From the NCBI RefSeq assembly GCF_009299835.1, contig NZ_VKCZ01000008.1, positions 1 to 64,000 on the forward strand: a stretch of DNA of 64,000 nt, in the 5' to 3' direction. Position 1 is the first letter of the stretch. Each line of letters opens with the position of its first letter. Both the position numbers and the translations under genes were made by a program. The notes under the pieces were generated by a model. The model was not told the origin of the DNA, made no database searches, and was given only the letters and a program-made list of their open reading frames with translations. Below are positions 7,030-15,509 of this stretch, in pieces. Origin of the DNA: Microlunatus speluncae (GTDB lineage: Bacteria; Actinomycetota; Actinomycetes; Propionibacteriales; Propionibacteriaceae).

Positions 7030-8232
7030 TCAGCCGGTCACCAGGGTGGCGTCGTTGGCCTCGAGGGCCTCCTCTACCGGCTGGAAGTAGCCGACGTTCG
7101 GCTGGCCGACCTTCTCACCGCAGACCAGAGCGCCGCCCTGGTCGTACAGCATGCCGCCGCTGGTCAGGCCCTGCGCCACCGTGCCGCTCACGTTCGAGCC
7201 GCCGGAGTCGCCCTGCTCGAGGCAGGCCGTGTGCTGGGTCAGACCGGAGACGATGTCGCCGTTGCCGTAGTTGACGGTCTCGTCGTGCGAGGCGATCTCG
7301 CCACAGGTCCAGCTGGTGGTCCGGCCGCTCTTGCAGACCGCGCTGCCGACCGCGCCGAGCCCGGGTCCGGTCAGCTCGACGTACGAACCGTCGTACTTGT
7401 CCACGGCACCCGGCTGGGTCCAGGCCGAAGACACGTCGACCGACGCGTAGTCGTTCTCCGGGAAGCTGAACGCCCGGGTCGCACCGATCACGACACCGTC
7501 CCGGGAGAAGGTCGGCTCATCGGCCGCGCAGTGCCCGGCGGTGAGCATGATCGGATCACCGGAAGACGTCTCGGCGTTGAAGCCGGCCGAGCAGAGATAG
7601 CCGCCGGTCATCTCGACCTGCTGCCCGCCGTACAGATCGGCGGCCGGCTCGACCGTGCCCTCGACCTGCTCGACCTTGACCTCGACGCCGAGATCCTTCG
7701 CCTTGGCCAGGAACGCCTTCGTCGCCTTGTCCTGCGCACCCTCGACGGTCCGGATCAGCAGGCTGTTGGACTTGACGTCGGTGCCCCAGGACTGGGCCTT
7801 GCCGGCGCCCTTCGAGCGGGCGAACTCGTCGAGCTTCGCGCGTTGCTCCGACAGGTCGGCCCGCGAGTGTTTGACGGTACGGGCCTCGGCGCCCGACGCA
7901 CGGACCTGCTCGGCGGACTTCGCGTCGGTCACCGCGACGACCAGCTTGCCGGTCGCCGAATCGATCCAGGAGCCGGCGGACGAATCAGCGCCGAGCTTCG
8001 CCTCGAGGTCGACGGCCAGCCCGGACAGCTTGACCTGGACGGTCAGCAACTGCTCGGCGTCGGCCGGCGACAACCCGAGAGAACGGGCCAGCGCCTCGAT
8101 CTGGGAGCTCGATTGTCGGGATTCCTCGGTCGGTTGCGCCTGGGCTGCCGTGATGGTGCCGATCATCAAGGCGAGGCCGGCAAGCGCCACCAGGATCGGC
8201 TTCAGTGCAGGGGTCGTTCCCCGAACGAACAT
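7030..8232 (-). CDS. Secreted S1-family serine protease (streptogrisin/alpha-lytic type) with prodomain
   Basis: A 400-residue preproprotease. Residues 1-32 form a Sec signal peptide ending AAQA. Residues ~40-200 are an alpha-lytic-protease-type folding prodomain. The mature chymotrypsin-fold domain begins near 205 (QQVEMTGGYLCSAGF). The catalytic triad is visible as H234 (LTAGHC), D261 (NDYASVDV) and S343 (QGDSGGS), with paired cysteines at GYLC/AGHC and CKSGRTTSWTC. GAGAGG precedes the ATG. It acts outside the cell, degrading protein. There is no C-terminal binding domain. Confidence 0.93.
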   Translation of the reverse strand: MFVRGTTPALKPILVALAGLALMIGTITAAQAQPTEESRQSSSQIEALARSLGLSPADAEQLLTVQVKLSGLAVDLEAKLGADSSAGSWIDSATGKLVVAVTDAKSAEQVRASGAEARTVKHSRADLSEQRAKLDEFARSKGAGKAQSWGTDVKSNSLLIRTVEGAQDKATKAFLAKAKDLGVEVKVEQVEGTVEPAADLYGGQQVEMTGGYLCSAGFNAETSSGDPIMLTAGHCAADEPTFSRDGVVIGATRAFSFPENDYASVDVSSAWTQPGAVDKYDGSYVELTGPGLGAVGSAVCKSGRTTSWTCGEIASHDETVNYGNGDIVSGLTQHTACLEQGDSGGSNVSGTVAQGLTSGGMLYDQGGALVCGEKVGQPNVGYFQPVEEALEANDATLVTG

Positions 8233-8406
8233 GACTACCTCTCAGTCGAATTCCCCGATGGACAATGACCCCCGACCTGACCGAGAGCCGGTCTTCCCCT
8301 GAGCAGAATCGCTTTGAGTAAATCGCTGTCGACGCTAACGAGCCCGCTCGCCCGGGTCAAGGGCCCACCCCGGCGGCACCCCTCGATGAAGGTTTCCTTC
8401 GCCGGC

Positions 8407-8437
8407 TTGCAATCCCTGAACCTCTCGTTACTATTCT
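8407..8437 (+). promoter_or_regulatory. Candidate promoter of the RlpA-like gene
   Basis: TTGCAA (8407-8412) and TATTCT (8432-8437) are separated by 19 bases, about 60 bases ahead of the chosen GTG start. This is a fair sigma-70-type match only. Confidence 0.35.
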
Positions 8438-8495
8438 GTTATCCATCGTGGGGTGTCCACCTGGTACGCCCACCCGCAGAACCCGCTGGAGAATC

Positions 8496-9695
8496 GTGCG
8501 CAAAGTAGTTCCTGCCGTAGTCGTTGCCGGCCTGATCGCCGCTGGTGGACTCGGATACGGCGGCTATGCGGCCGCCGCCGATGATGTCAATCTCTCGGTC
8601 GACGGTCAGTCCTCCCGGTTCAGCACCCACGCGGGGACGGTGGCCGACGTGTTGCGGGACAAGGGCATCGCGGTCAACGACCGGGACGACGTCCAGCCGT
8701 CGCTGAGCGCCGAGGTCGCCGGTGACACCACGATCACGGTCAACTTCGCGCGCCAGCTGACGATCACCGTCGACGGCAAGAAGGACGCCTACTGGACCAC
8801 TGCGCGCAGCGTCGAAGAGGCGCTGCAGGAGATGAACATCCCGGCCAACGCGCGCCTGTCGACCTCGCGCAGCGCCACGATCAGCCGGGACGGGATCGCC
8901 ATCAAGGTCGAGACCTCGAAGACGATCACGATCATCGCCGGCGGCAAGACGAAGAAGTTCACGACGACCGCGCGGACCGTTGCGGACACGCTGAAGCAGG
9001 CGAAGGTCGGCTACGACAAGGACGACCAGGTCTCGCCGAAGCCGAGCGCCGCGATCGTCGACAAGGGCAAGATCGTCGTCAAGGCGGTCGACGTCAAGAA
9101 CAAGTCGAAGAAGATCGAGCACGAGTACAAGACGATCGAGCGCAAGACCAAGTCCCTGGAGAAGGGCGAGACCAAGATCGACACCGAGGGCATCACCGGT
9201 GTCACCGAAGAGGTCTGGGAATACACCTACGTCGACGGCAAGCAGACCGGGAAGCGGCTGGTCTCGACCAAGGTGATCAAGAAGAAGCGGGACAAGGTCG
9301 TGCTGGTCGGCACGAAGGAGCCGAAGAACTCCGACGACAACAACGACGACGACTCGAGCGGCGGCGACTCGGGCGACAGCAACGACGACGAGCCGAAGAA
9401 CGACGACGCCTCCGGCCAGTCCGGGTCCTGCAAGGCCTCGTACTACTGGCAGGGCCAGATGACCGCCAACGGCGAGCAGTTCAACACCAACGACTTCACC
9501 GCCGCGCACAAGTCGCTGCCGTTCAACAGCCGGGTCAAGGTGACCAACAAGAACAACGGCAAGAGCACCGTCGTCCGGATCAACGACCGCGGCCCGTACA
9601 TCTCCGGCCGCTGCCTCGACCTGTCCCGCGCCGCCATGGAAGCGATCGGCGGCACCGGCGCCGGAGTCGTCTCGGTCACCTACAAGGTGCTCTGA
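8496..9695 (+). CDS. Cell-wall protein with three DUF348 repeats, a G5 domain and a C-terminal RlpA-like domain
   Basis: A 399-residue exported protein. Residues 1-30 are a signal or anchor sequence. Three DUF348 repeats follow ([14 protein letters not shown]..., [14 protein letters not shown]..., [14 protein letters not shown]...), then a G5 domain (about 205-275) that should bind peptidoglycan or GlcNAc, an Asp/Asn-rich linker, and a double-psi beta-barrel with [26 protein letters not shown] and [22 protein letters not shown], the RlpA signature with its catalytic-type Asp. The order DUF348-G5 is that of RpfB, but the transglycosylase is replaced by an RlpA barrel. GTG 8496 is chosen for GGAGA just upstream. 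No ksgA or ispE follows, unlike rpfB loci. Confidence 0.88.
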   Translation: MRKVVPAVVVAGLIAAGGLGYGGYAAAADDVNLSVDGQSSRFSTHAGTVADVLRDKGIAVNDRDDVQPSLSAEVAGDTTITVNFARQLTITVDGKKDAYWTTARSVEEALQEMNIPANARLSTSRSATISRDGIAIKVETSKTITIIAGGKTKKFTTTARTVADTLKQAKVGYDKDDQVSPKPSAAIVDKGKIVVKAVDVKNKSKKIEHEYKTIERKTKSLEKGETKIDTEGITGVTEEVWEYTYVDGKQTGKRLVSTKVIKKKRDKVVLVGTKEPKNSDDNNDDDSSGGDSGDSNDDEPKNDDASGQSGSCKASYYWQGQMTANGEQFNTNDFTAAHKSLPFNSRVKVTNKNNGKSTVVRINDRGPYISGRCLDLSRAAMEAIGGTGAGVVSVTYKVL

Positions 9696-10107
9696 GCCAG
9701 CTCGCCGGGCCGGCACCGCCCTGGCCGAGGCCGCGCTCGAAAGACGCGGGCTGCGGACCGGGTCACTGGGTCGGTTCTGGACCCGCTTCGAGCGACTGCT
9801 CGCCGAGCAAGGCGCCACAAGGCTGGCCGACCGGATCACCGCCGCAGCTCGAACCACGCCCGGCGCGGTCGGCGCGGGCGACTGGCCCGAGTGGCTCGAG
9901 GGCCGAATCGGGCTGTCCTTGCGGGCCCGCCTGCTGATAGGCGAGTCGATCACCCCGGAGCAGAACCTCCGCGACACCGTCCTCGCCTACTCGGGCCTCT
10001 ATCGCGGCCGATTTCCTCGGGCGATCGAGGCCTGGCTTCGCCCGAGCGACCCGACCGGGCTCGACGATGCCCGGACCCGACTGCGGGACCTGCGAAACGA
10101 GATCTGA
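9696..10107 (+). pseudogene. Start-less coding-like frame, probable gene remnant
   Basis: From the end of the RlpA gene to a TGA at 10107 one plus-strand frame stays open with coding-like composition (ALERRGLRTGSLGRFWTRFE..., DWPEWLEGRIGLSLRARLLI, FPRAIEAWLRPSDPTGLDD). It contains no ATG or GTG; the first usable codon is a TTG at 9919 without a ribosome binding site. The frame also stays open back into the previous gene. It looks like the C-terminal part of a protein that lost its start, or a gene with a non-standard start. I do not recognise the family. Confidence 0.35.
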
Positions 10108-10124
10108 TGAGCCCGGGGATGCGC

Positions 10125-10179
10125 GAGTGGACGCTTTGGCCGCGAGTTTGTGCCTCGAGCGTGGCCAAAGCGTCCACTC
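10125..10179. terminator. Bidirectional hairpin between convergent genes
   Basis: A perfect 17-bp inverted repeat GAGTGGACGCTTTGGCC / GGCCAAAGCGTCCACTC encloses a 21-base loop. It lies between the plus-strand remnant and the minus-strand sORF/permease, whose stop codon falls in the right arm. There is no U-tract, as for other long-stem terminators in this window. Confidence 0.6.
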
Positions 10180-10276
10180 ACCGAGCGAACCGGCGCCAGC
10201 AGTCGCTCTCGAAGCCGCCCGGATGCCGGCGGTAGCGGCCGCCCTCGATCGGGTAGTCGGCCGGCGAGATGATCAA
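10178..10276 (-). CDS. Short ORF coupled to the ABC permease (32 aa, unknown)
   Basis: A TTG codon overlaps the permease stop (TTGA) and opens a 32-codon frame IISPADYPIEGGRYRRHPGG... ending WRRFAR. Nearly every third position is G or C, as in real genes here, and the frame stops at the edge of the hairpin. No family is recognised. It could be a small translationally coupled protein or a remnant of a longer gene. Confidence 0.35.
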   Translation of the reverse strand: MIISPADYPIEGGRYRRHPGGFESDCWRRFAR

Positions 10277-11115
10277 CTGGTGATGTCCTTGCGGCCGAAC
10301 CACCAGAAGGCGAAGCCGATGCCGATGATCGCGTAGCCGAGGGACCACAGGGCGCCGCTGACCATCCGGGAGAAGTCGATCGCCGGTGCCAGGGCCGAGG
10401 CCCAGGCGAAGGCGAAGTGGCCGGGCAGGGCGTCGGCGATCGGGCCCAGGGCCGGGATCTGATCCAGGATCGCGGACAAGATCATCACCAGCACCGCTCC
10501 CCCGACCGCGGCCAAGGGGGCATCGGTGAGCACGCCGAAGGCAAAGGCGAACGCGGCCACGACGGCCAGGCTGAGCAGCAGGTAGCCGACGATGATCGGC
10601 AACCGGAAGGCGAACTCGGTCATCGTCAGTTGATCACCGGTCGGCGCCAGATACGGGTTCCAGCCGTACGCCAGCCCGCCCACCACCAGGGACCAGACCG
10701 GGAGGAAGATCATCGACGCGACGGTGAAGACGGCGGCGACGATCAGCTTGCTGGCCAGCAGCCGGGATCGCGGCACCGGGGCGGCCAGCAGATAGCGCAG
10801 GGTGCCGAAGCTGGCCTCGGCCGGCACCGTGTCGCCGAAGAACAGCGCCACGACGATGATCAACAGGAAGCCGGTTGCGGCGAACAGCGTGAAGACGGTC
10901 AGGTTGGCCGCGCCGTTCTGGGCCAGGTCGACGAAGTTCGGCCCCGATCCCGGCGAGCCACCTCCCAGGGCGAACGCGGCGACCAGCACCAGCGGCAACA
11001 GCGCCAGCACGATGAAGATGCCGATCGTCCGGCGGCGCCGCAACTGGCGCCGCAGCTCGGCCCGGACCGGGAGCGCGGCCAGGGGCTGCTCCGGTGCGGA
11101 TGCGGTCGTGGCCAC
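10273..11115 (-). CDS. ABC-2-type transporter permease
   Basis: A 280-residue integral membrane protein with six predicted helices (about residues 31-50, 72-95, 127-148, 175-200, 205-225, 258-275) after a short Arg-rich cytoplasmic start. The stretch FGTLRYLLAAPVPRSRLLASKLI is typical of ABC-2/NosY-like export permeases. These need a separate ATPase, and none is adjacent. A matching ATPase without a permease lies at the far right edge of the window (63264 onward) on the same strand. The GTG start is six bases after TAGGCT, so the gene is probably leaderless and has its own promoter. The cargo is unknown. Confidence 0.82.
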   Translation of the reverse strand: MATTASAPEQPLAALPVRAELRRQLRRRRTIGIFIVLALLPLVLVAAFALGGGSPGSGPNFVDLAQNGAANLTVFTLFAATGFLLIIVVALFFGDTVPAEASFGTLRYLLAAPVPRSRLLASKLIVAAVFTVASMIFLPVWSLVVGGLAYGWNPYLAPTGDQLTMTEFAFRLPIIVGYLLLSLAVVAAFAFAFGVLTDAPLAAVGGAVLVMILSAILDQIPALGPIADALPGHFAFAWASALAPAIDFSRMVSGALWSLGYAIIGIGFAFWWFGRKDITS

Positions 11116-11198
11116 GGGTCGAGCCTACGCCCGCGTTCTCCGGACAAGCCCGGACCGGCCGTCGTACGATCGGCGCAGCCCAAGCAAAGGAGCCTGCG

Positions 11199-12320
11199 AT
11201 GCCCGACCAGATCCTGCCCGAACCCACCCGCCGAACGGTGCTGAGCGCCGGTCTCGGGGTCGCCGCCGTCGCCGTGGTCGGCGCCGCCGCGACCCCGCTC
11301 GCGGCCCACGCCGCCCCCAGTGACGAGTTCCCCTGGATCATCGACTGCGACACCTGGGGCGCCCGACCGCCGGCCGGCGCACTGCCGCTGAGCGCGATCC
11401 CCACCAACAAGATCATTCTGCATCACATGGCCTTTCCCAACGTCACCGACTATTCGCGGGAACAGGCGATCAAGCTGGCCAAGGACTGCCAGGACCTGCA
11501 CATGGACAACAACGGCTGGAGCGACACCGGGCAGCACTTCACGATCAGCCGCGGCGGGTACGTCCTGGAGGGCCGGCGAGGGAGCTTGGCCCAACTCGAC
11601 ACCGGCGGCAACCAGGTGATCTCGGCCCACTGCCCCGGCGAGAACGGCCGGTCGATCGGGATCGAGCACGAGGGCACGTACGTCAGCGACCTGCCGACCC
11701 AGGACCTGCTCGACTCCTCGGTCCGGCTCTGCGTCGCGATCTGCGAGCAGTACGGCCTGCATGCCTGGGACACCTTCGGGCATTGGGATTTCCGGGCGAC
11801 GCAGTGCCCCGGCATCATGTTCTACGGGCTCTTCCCCGGGCTGCGCCGCAAGATCGCCCGCAAGCTCGGCGAGGCCACGATGGAGCAGGACCGGCGCTGG
11901 CCGGACCTCTGGCGTTTCGTCGGCGGGCCCGGCGTGGCCACGGTGCAGTATCTGCTCAACCACCGCGGCTACCAACTGACCACGGACGGCGTGTTCGGTG
12001 CGCTGACCGTGACCGCGGTGCAGGACTGGCAGTCCCGCAACGGAATCCCGGTCGACGTCGATGCCACCGTGACCCCGCCGACCTGGGAGACGCTGGCCCC
12101 CGAACTGGAGGCCGGGGCGACGGGTCCGGCCGTGTCGGGCGTGCAGTCGATCCTCGCGATCAAGGGGTTCGGCACCACGATCACCGGCAGCTTCGACTCG
12201 ACCACCGCCGGCGCGGTCCGCAAGCTGCAGCGCCTGCACCGGCTGCCGGCCGACGGGGTGATGACGCCGTCCACCTGGTGTGCCCTGGTCGGCGGCAGCG
12301 TCCGGGAGACCTTCCGGTAG
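11199..12320 (+). CDS. Tat-exported N-acetylmuramoyl-L-alanine amidase with two peptidoglycan-binding domains
   Basis: The enzyme cleaves the bond between MurNAc and the stem peptide. The 373-residue product starts with a twin-arginine signal (TRRTVL, RR at 11-12; cleavage near AAHA at 34-38). An Amidase_2/PGRP domain follows (about 45-215) with zinc ligands visible as H75 or H76 (IILHHM), H195 (FGHWDF) and C203 (TQCPG). Two PG_binding_1 repeats (about 235-295 and 305-368) carry the NHRGYQLTTDGVFGALTVTAVQDWQ pattern in pieces. AAAGGAG lies before the ATG and a TACGAT -10 box at 11165-11170. It is divergent from the ABC permease. Confidence 0.9.
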   Translation: MPDQILPEPTRRTVLSAGLGVAAVAVVGAAATPLAAHAAPSDEFPWIIDCDTWGARPPAGALPLSAIPTNKIILHHMAFPNVTDYSREQAIKLAKDCQDLHMDNNGWSDTGQHFTISRGGYVLEGRRGSLAQLDTGGNQVISAHCPGENGRSIGIEHEGTYVSDLPTQDLLDSSVRLCVAICEQYGLHAWDTFGHWDFRATQCPGIMFYGLFPGLRRKIARKLGEATMEQDRRWPDLWRFVGGPGVATVQYLLNHRGYQLTTDGVFGALTVTAVQDWQSRNGIPVDVDATVTPPTWETLAPELEAGATGPAVSGVQSILAIKGFGTTITGSFDSTTAGAVRKLQRLHRLPADGVMTPSTWCALVGGSVRETFR

Positions 12321-12339
12321 CCGGCGGCGCCCGGGCCGG

Positions 12340-13578
12340 TCAGGGCTCGATCAACTGCATCAGGTTGCGCGCGATGTGGAACGGGTCCTTGACCGGCAGC
12401 GCGACCACCTCGTCCAGCGGCCGGCCGGCCCGGTCCCTGATCTGGATCCACTCCTCGCCCTCGTCGCCGCCGGGGAAGATGTCGATCAAGTAGTCCCAGA
12501 TCCGGATCAGCCAGTCCCGGGAGGCGGCGTCGCCGTAGCGCCGGGCGGCGATCATGGTCGTCACCGCGGCCTCCGTGTGCACCCACCAGAGCTTGGTGTC
12601 CCAGGTCCGCAGCAGCCCCTGCTCGTACGAACTCCCGCTGTCGGACCCGCGCGGCCGGACCGGACCGTCGGCATCGGTGTAGTGCAGCAGGCCGCCGAGC
12701 TCCGGGTCCCAGGCCGACGCGCACAGCGCCGGGATCCCGGCCAGCAGCGCGTCGGTGTGCCGATGATCATCGATGAAGTCCATCGCCTCCAGCGCCATCC
12801 AGGTGCCCTCGATGGCATGTCCCGGCACCCGGTGCCGGCCGAGCAGCGACTCCGCGTCGGCGCTCCCGGTGGCGAGCAGTTCGGCGAACGTGCCGTCCGG
12901 CCGCCGGTGCGCCATCATCAACTCCAGCGCTTCGGCCAACCACTCCCGGTACGGGCCGTCGCCGCCGAGCTCACGATCCGCCCGGCCGACTGCCAGCAAC
13001 ACGTTGACCAAGATCATCTTCGGCCCGTACGCGGTGAAGCCGACCGGGATCGGGTACGGCGGCGTCGGGCCGGTCTGGGCCAGGATGTCGGCCCGGGCCC
13101 GGCGCAGCACGATCTCGGCCAGGGTGAGCCAGGACCGGTCCCGGTCGACCCGGGCCAGCTCGGCCAGGCCGAGCACCGCGAAGCAGTCGGCGTAGACGCT
13201 GCGTTCGGGCTGGCCGTCGACCATCGGTGCACCTGTGCGCGTGGTCGCGTACCAGCAGCTGCCGTCCGGTCTGATCACATGATCGGCCAGGAACTGCGCG
13301 CCGCGGCGGGCGAACCGGAGAAGATCATCCGGACTTCCGGCGAGGGTCCCAGCGGCGGCCAGCTCGGCGGCGTGCGCCAACAGCCAGACGAACCGGCCCT
13401 GGGACCAGGTGAACTTGTCGGTGCCGGTCCGGTTCCGGCCCCGGTTGTCGAAGCAGGTGTGGAAGCCGCCGTGGGCCTCGTCGATCCCGTGTTCCAGCCA
13501 GTACGGAAGGATCACCCGCTCCAACTGCTGCCGGGCGGTGGCGCTGATCCCGGCCACCGGGTCGGTCGAGACCGTCAT
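12340..13578 (-). CDS. AGE-family sugar epimerase/isomerase
   Basis: The 412-residue product has the alpha/alpha-barrel of N-acylglucosamine 2-epimerase and related mannose/cellobiose isomerases: LPYWLEHGIDEAHGGFHTCFD near the N-terminus, FTWSQGRFVWLLAHAAEL (about 57-74), SVYADCFAVLGLAEL, GHAIEGTWMALEAMDF and TWDTKLWWVHTEAAV near 320. These keep the conserved Arg, Trp and paired His residues of the active site. It probably interconverts an amino sugar or hexose. It is divergent from, and about 110 bases away from, the NagB operon, so a role in amino-sugar use fits, but the substrate is not proven. Confidence 0.85.
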   Translation of the reverse strand: MTVSTDPVAGISATARQQLERVILPYWLEHGIDEAHGGFHTCFDNRGRNRTGTDKFTWSQGRFVWLLAHAAELAAAGTLAGSPDDLLRFARRGAQFLADHVIRPDGSCWYATTRTGAPMVDGQPERSVYADCFAVLGLAELARVDRDRSWLTLAEIVLRRARADILAQTGPTPPYPIPVGFTAYGPKMILVNVLLAVGRADRELGGDGPYREWLAEALELMMAHRRPDGTFAELLATGSADAESLLGRHRVPGHAIEGTWMALEAMDFIDDHRHTDALLAGIPALCASAWDPELGGLLHYTDADGPVRPRGSDSGSSYEQGLLRTWDTKLWWVHTEAAVTTMIAARRYGDAASRDWLIRIWDYLIDIFPGGDEGEEWIQIRDRAGRPLDEVVALPVKDPFHIARNLMQLIEP

Positions 13579-13614
13579 CCGTCACCCCTCTCGCCCGCAG
13601 GCCGGTCACCGTCG

Positions 13615-13663
13615 TTGACCGGAGAACGAATCACAAGCTACTGTCTCTTGCAACCGATTGCAA
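13615..13663 (+). promoter_or_regulatory. Promoter with LacI-type operator ahead of the NagB operon
   Basis: TTGACC (13615-13620), an 18-base spacer and TACTGT (13639-13644) form a good promoter. The palindrome TTGCAACCGATTGCAA (13648-13663) sits on the expected start of transcription, where a LacI-family repressor would block initiation. The same 16 bases occur at 63218-63233. No lacI gene is in the window. Confidence 0.8.
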
Positions 13664-13686
13664 TCGTCGACAAGGGGAACTCGTCC

Positions 13687-14457
13687 ATGGACCTCGCCGA
13701 TTCTCGTCCGCTCGCCGGAGCCGTGGTGATCGAGCCGACCGAGGACGGTGCGGGCCGGCAGGCCGCGGCGGCCGCGGCCGACCTGATCGTCGCCGCCCAG
13801 CAGCGCCAAGGCTCGGCCCGGGTGATCTTCGCCAGCGCGCCGTCACAGCAGGCGATGCTGGCCCACCTCCGCACCGACGAGCGGATCGACTGGGCCGCGG
13901 TGCGGTCCTTCCACATGGACGACTACCTCGGCCTGGCCCCTGATCACCCGCAGGCCTTCGGCCAGTGGTTGTCGGACCGCCTCCCGGAGGCCGGCCGGGC
14001 GGGGCTGGAGCGGATCGACGCGACGGCCGATCCCGAGGCGGAGGTCGCCCGCTATTCGGCGCTGTTGGCCGCGGCGCCGATCGACGTGACCTGCCTCGGC
14101 ATCGGGGTGAACGGCCACATCGCCTTCAACGAGCCGGGCGACACCGATTTCGAGGACGAGCGGCTGGTCCGCCGGATCCGGCTGGACGACGTGTCCCGCA
14201 AACAACAGGTGGACGACGACCTGTTCGAGACCTTCGACGACGTCCCGGAGTACGCCCTCACCCTGACCGTGCCTGCGCTCACCGGAGCCGCGGCGATGGT
14301 GGCCACGGTGATCGGCCCGCAGAAGGCCGACGCCGTCCGGGCCGCCCTGCAGGGTCCGTTGACCACCGACTGCCCGGCCAGCGTGCTGCGCAACCATCCC
14401 CTGGCCTCGCTCTACCTGGATGCAGGCGCCGCCTCGAAGCTCGGTCAGCCGAGCTGA
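13687..14457 (+). CDS. nagB: Glucosamine-6-phosphate deaminase family protein
   Basis: NagB turns glucosamine-6-phosphate into fructose-6-phosphate and ammonia. The 256-residue product keeps the key elements: FHMDDYLGL (the Asp of E. coli FNMDEY), LGIGVNGHIAFNEPG with the catalytic His loop, and the late TLTVPALTGAAAMVATVIGPQKADAV phosphate-site region. AAGGGG precedes the ATG. It is the first gene of a three-gene operon (deaminase, esterase, SDR) behind the LacI-type operator. Because the next two genes are not nag genes, the physiological substrate may be another amino-sugar phosphate. Confidence 0.82.
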   Translation: MDLADSRPLAGAVVIEPTEDGAGRQAAAAAADLIVAAQQRQGSARVIFASAPSQQAMLAHLRTDERIDWAAVRSFHMDDYLGLAPDHPQAFGQWLSDRLPEAGRAGLERIDATADPEAEVARYSALLAAAPIDVTCLGIGVNGHIAFNEPGDTDFEDERLVRRIRLDDVSRKQQVDDDLFETFDDVPEYALTLTVPALTGAAAMVATVIGPQKADAVRAALQGPLTTDCPASVLRNHPLASLYLDAGAASKLGQPS

Positions 14458-14459
14458 TC

Positions 14460-15509
14460 ATGACCGCCGAGCACCGCTCCCCGTCGCTGCTGCACCGCCG
14501 GCTGGCCGCGGAACTGGAGCCTCGGCTGGCCTTCCCCGGCGGCGAGGTCGCGCCCTGGCAGCAGCGGGCCCGCACCAAGATCACCGAGCTGATCGGGCTG
14601 CGCGAACTCAACCGAGCAGTGCCGGTCCGGACCACACCGGCCGTCCGGTCGCACTGGCGCCGGTCCGATCAGCTCGGCACCATCGAGAAGATCAGCTTCG
14701 AGAGTGAGCCCGGCTCCGACCTGGTCGGCTATCTGTGCCTGCCGGAGCGGGGCGAGCCGCCGTACCCGACGGTGATCTGCCTGCAGGGGCACTCCACCGG
14801 TATGCACCTGTCGATCGGCCGGGACTTCGACGACGAGCGGACGCCGATCCCGGTCGAGGGTGATCGCGATTTCGCACTGGGGGCGCTGCGGCACGGCTTC
14901 GCCGCGCTCTGCATCGAGCAGCGCAGCTTCGGCCTGCGCCGCGAGCTTGATCAACACCACGTCTCGGAGCAGGGTTGTCACGACGCGGCCATGCACGCGT
15001 TGATGCTCGGCCGGACGCTGCTCGGCGAACGGGTCTTCGACGTCGATCGGGGCCTGGACTACCTGGCCACCCGGGACGACATCGACCAGGGCCGGATCGG
15101 CCTGATGGGCAACTCCGGCGGCGGCACCGTGACGGCGTATGCGGCGGCCGTGCTGGACCGGATCTCCTTCGCGATGCCGTCCTGTGCCGTGTGCACGTTC
15201 CGGGATTCGATCATGGCGATCTATCACTGTGCCGACAACTACGTGCCGGGGATCCTGCCCGAGCTGGAGCTGGCCGACGTGATCGGCTGCTTCGCCCCCA
15301 AGCCGATGGTCGTCGTCGCCGGCCGGGACGATCCGATCTTCCCGCTGCCCGGAGTGCGTACCTGCTTCGACGCGATCACCGAGATCTACACCGCCGCCGG
15401 CGCGGCGGACGCCTGCCGGCTGGTGATCGGCGACGGCGGGCACCGCTTCTACGAGGACGCGGGCTGGGCCGCCCTGCTCGACCTGCTCGACGCGACGGCC
15501 GCCCGATGA
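14460..15509 (+). CDS. Alpha/beta hydrolase (acetyl-xylan-esterase/dienelactone-hydrolase-like)
   Basis: The 349-residue product has a core alpha/beta hydrolase: YPTVICLQGHSTGMH (oxyanion region), nucleophile elbow GNSGGG (Ser at about residue 219), Asp in VVVAGRDDPIFPLP and His in IGDGGHRFYED. An N-terminal cap domain of about 80 residues resembles the AXE1/DLH-like esterases that remove acyl groups from sugars. There is no signal peptide. Its ATG follows the nagB stop as TGA-TC-ATG. In this operon it may de-acylate a sugar or amino sugar before the deaminase acts; the substrate is inferred. Confidence 0.75.
   Translation: MTAEHRSPSLLHRRLAAELEPRLAFPGGEVAPWQQRARTKITELIGLRELNRAVPVRTTPAVRSHWRRSDQLGTIEKISFESEPGSDLVGYLCLPERGEPPYPTVICLQGHSTGMHLSIGRDFDDERTPIPVEGDRDFALGALRHGFAALCIEQRSFGLRRELDQHHVSEQGCHDAAMHALMLGRTLLGERVFDVDRGLDYLATRDDIDQGRIGLMGNSGGGTVTAYAAAVLDRISFAMPSCAVCTFRDSIMAIYHCADNYVPGILPELELADVIGCFAPKPMVVVAGRDDPIFPLPGVRTCFDAITEIYTAAGAADACRLVIGDGGHRFYEDAGWAALLDLLDATAAR

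Noticed and set aside
6907-8268. Very long plus-strand open frame (over 450 codons) opposite the S1 protease
   Set aside because: It is the antisense shadow of a GC3-biased gene; the protease strand has catalytic motifs, signal peptide and ribosome binding site, whereas the other strand reads as Arg/Gly/Asp-rich low-complexity sequence.
8233-8495. c-di-AMP (ydaO) riboswitch before the RlpA/DUF348 gene, as seen for rpf genes
   Set aside because: I could not find the conserved ydaO core in the 260-base leader, only a plain promoter.
13648-13663. NagR/DasR (GntR-type) operator at the nagB promoter
   Set aside because: The palindrome TTGCAACCGATTGCAA with central CG is of LacI type and does not resemble the DasR dre sequence.
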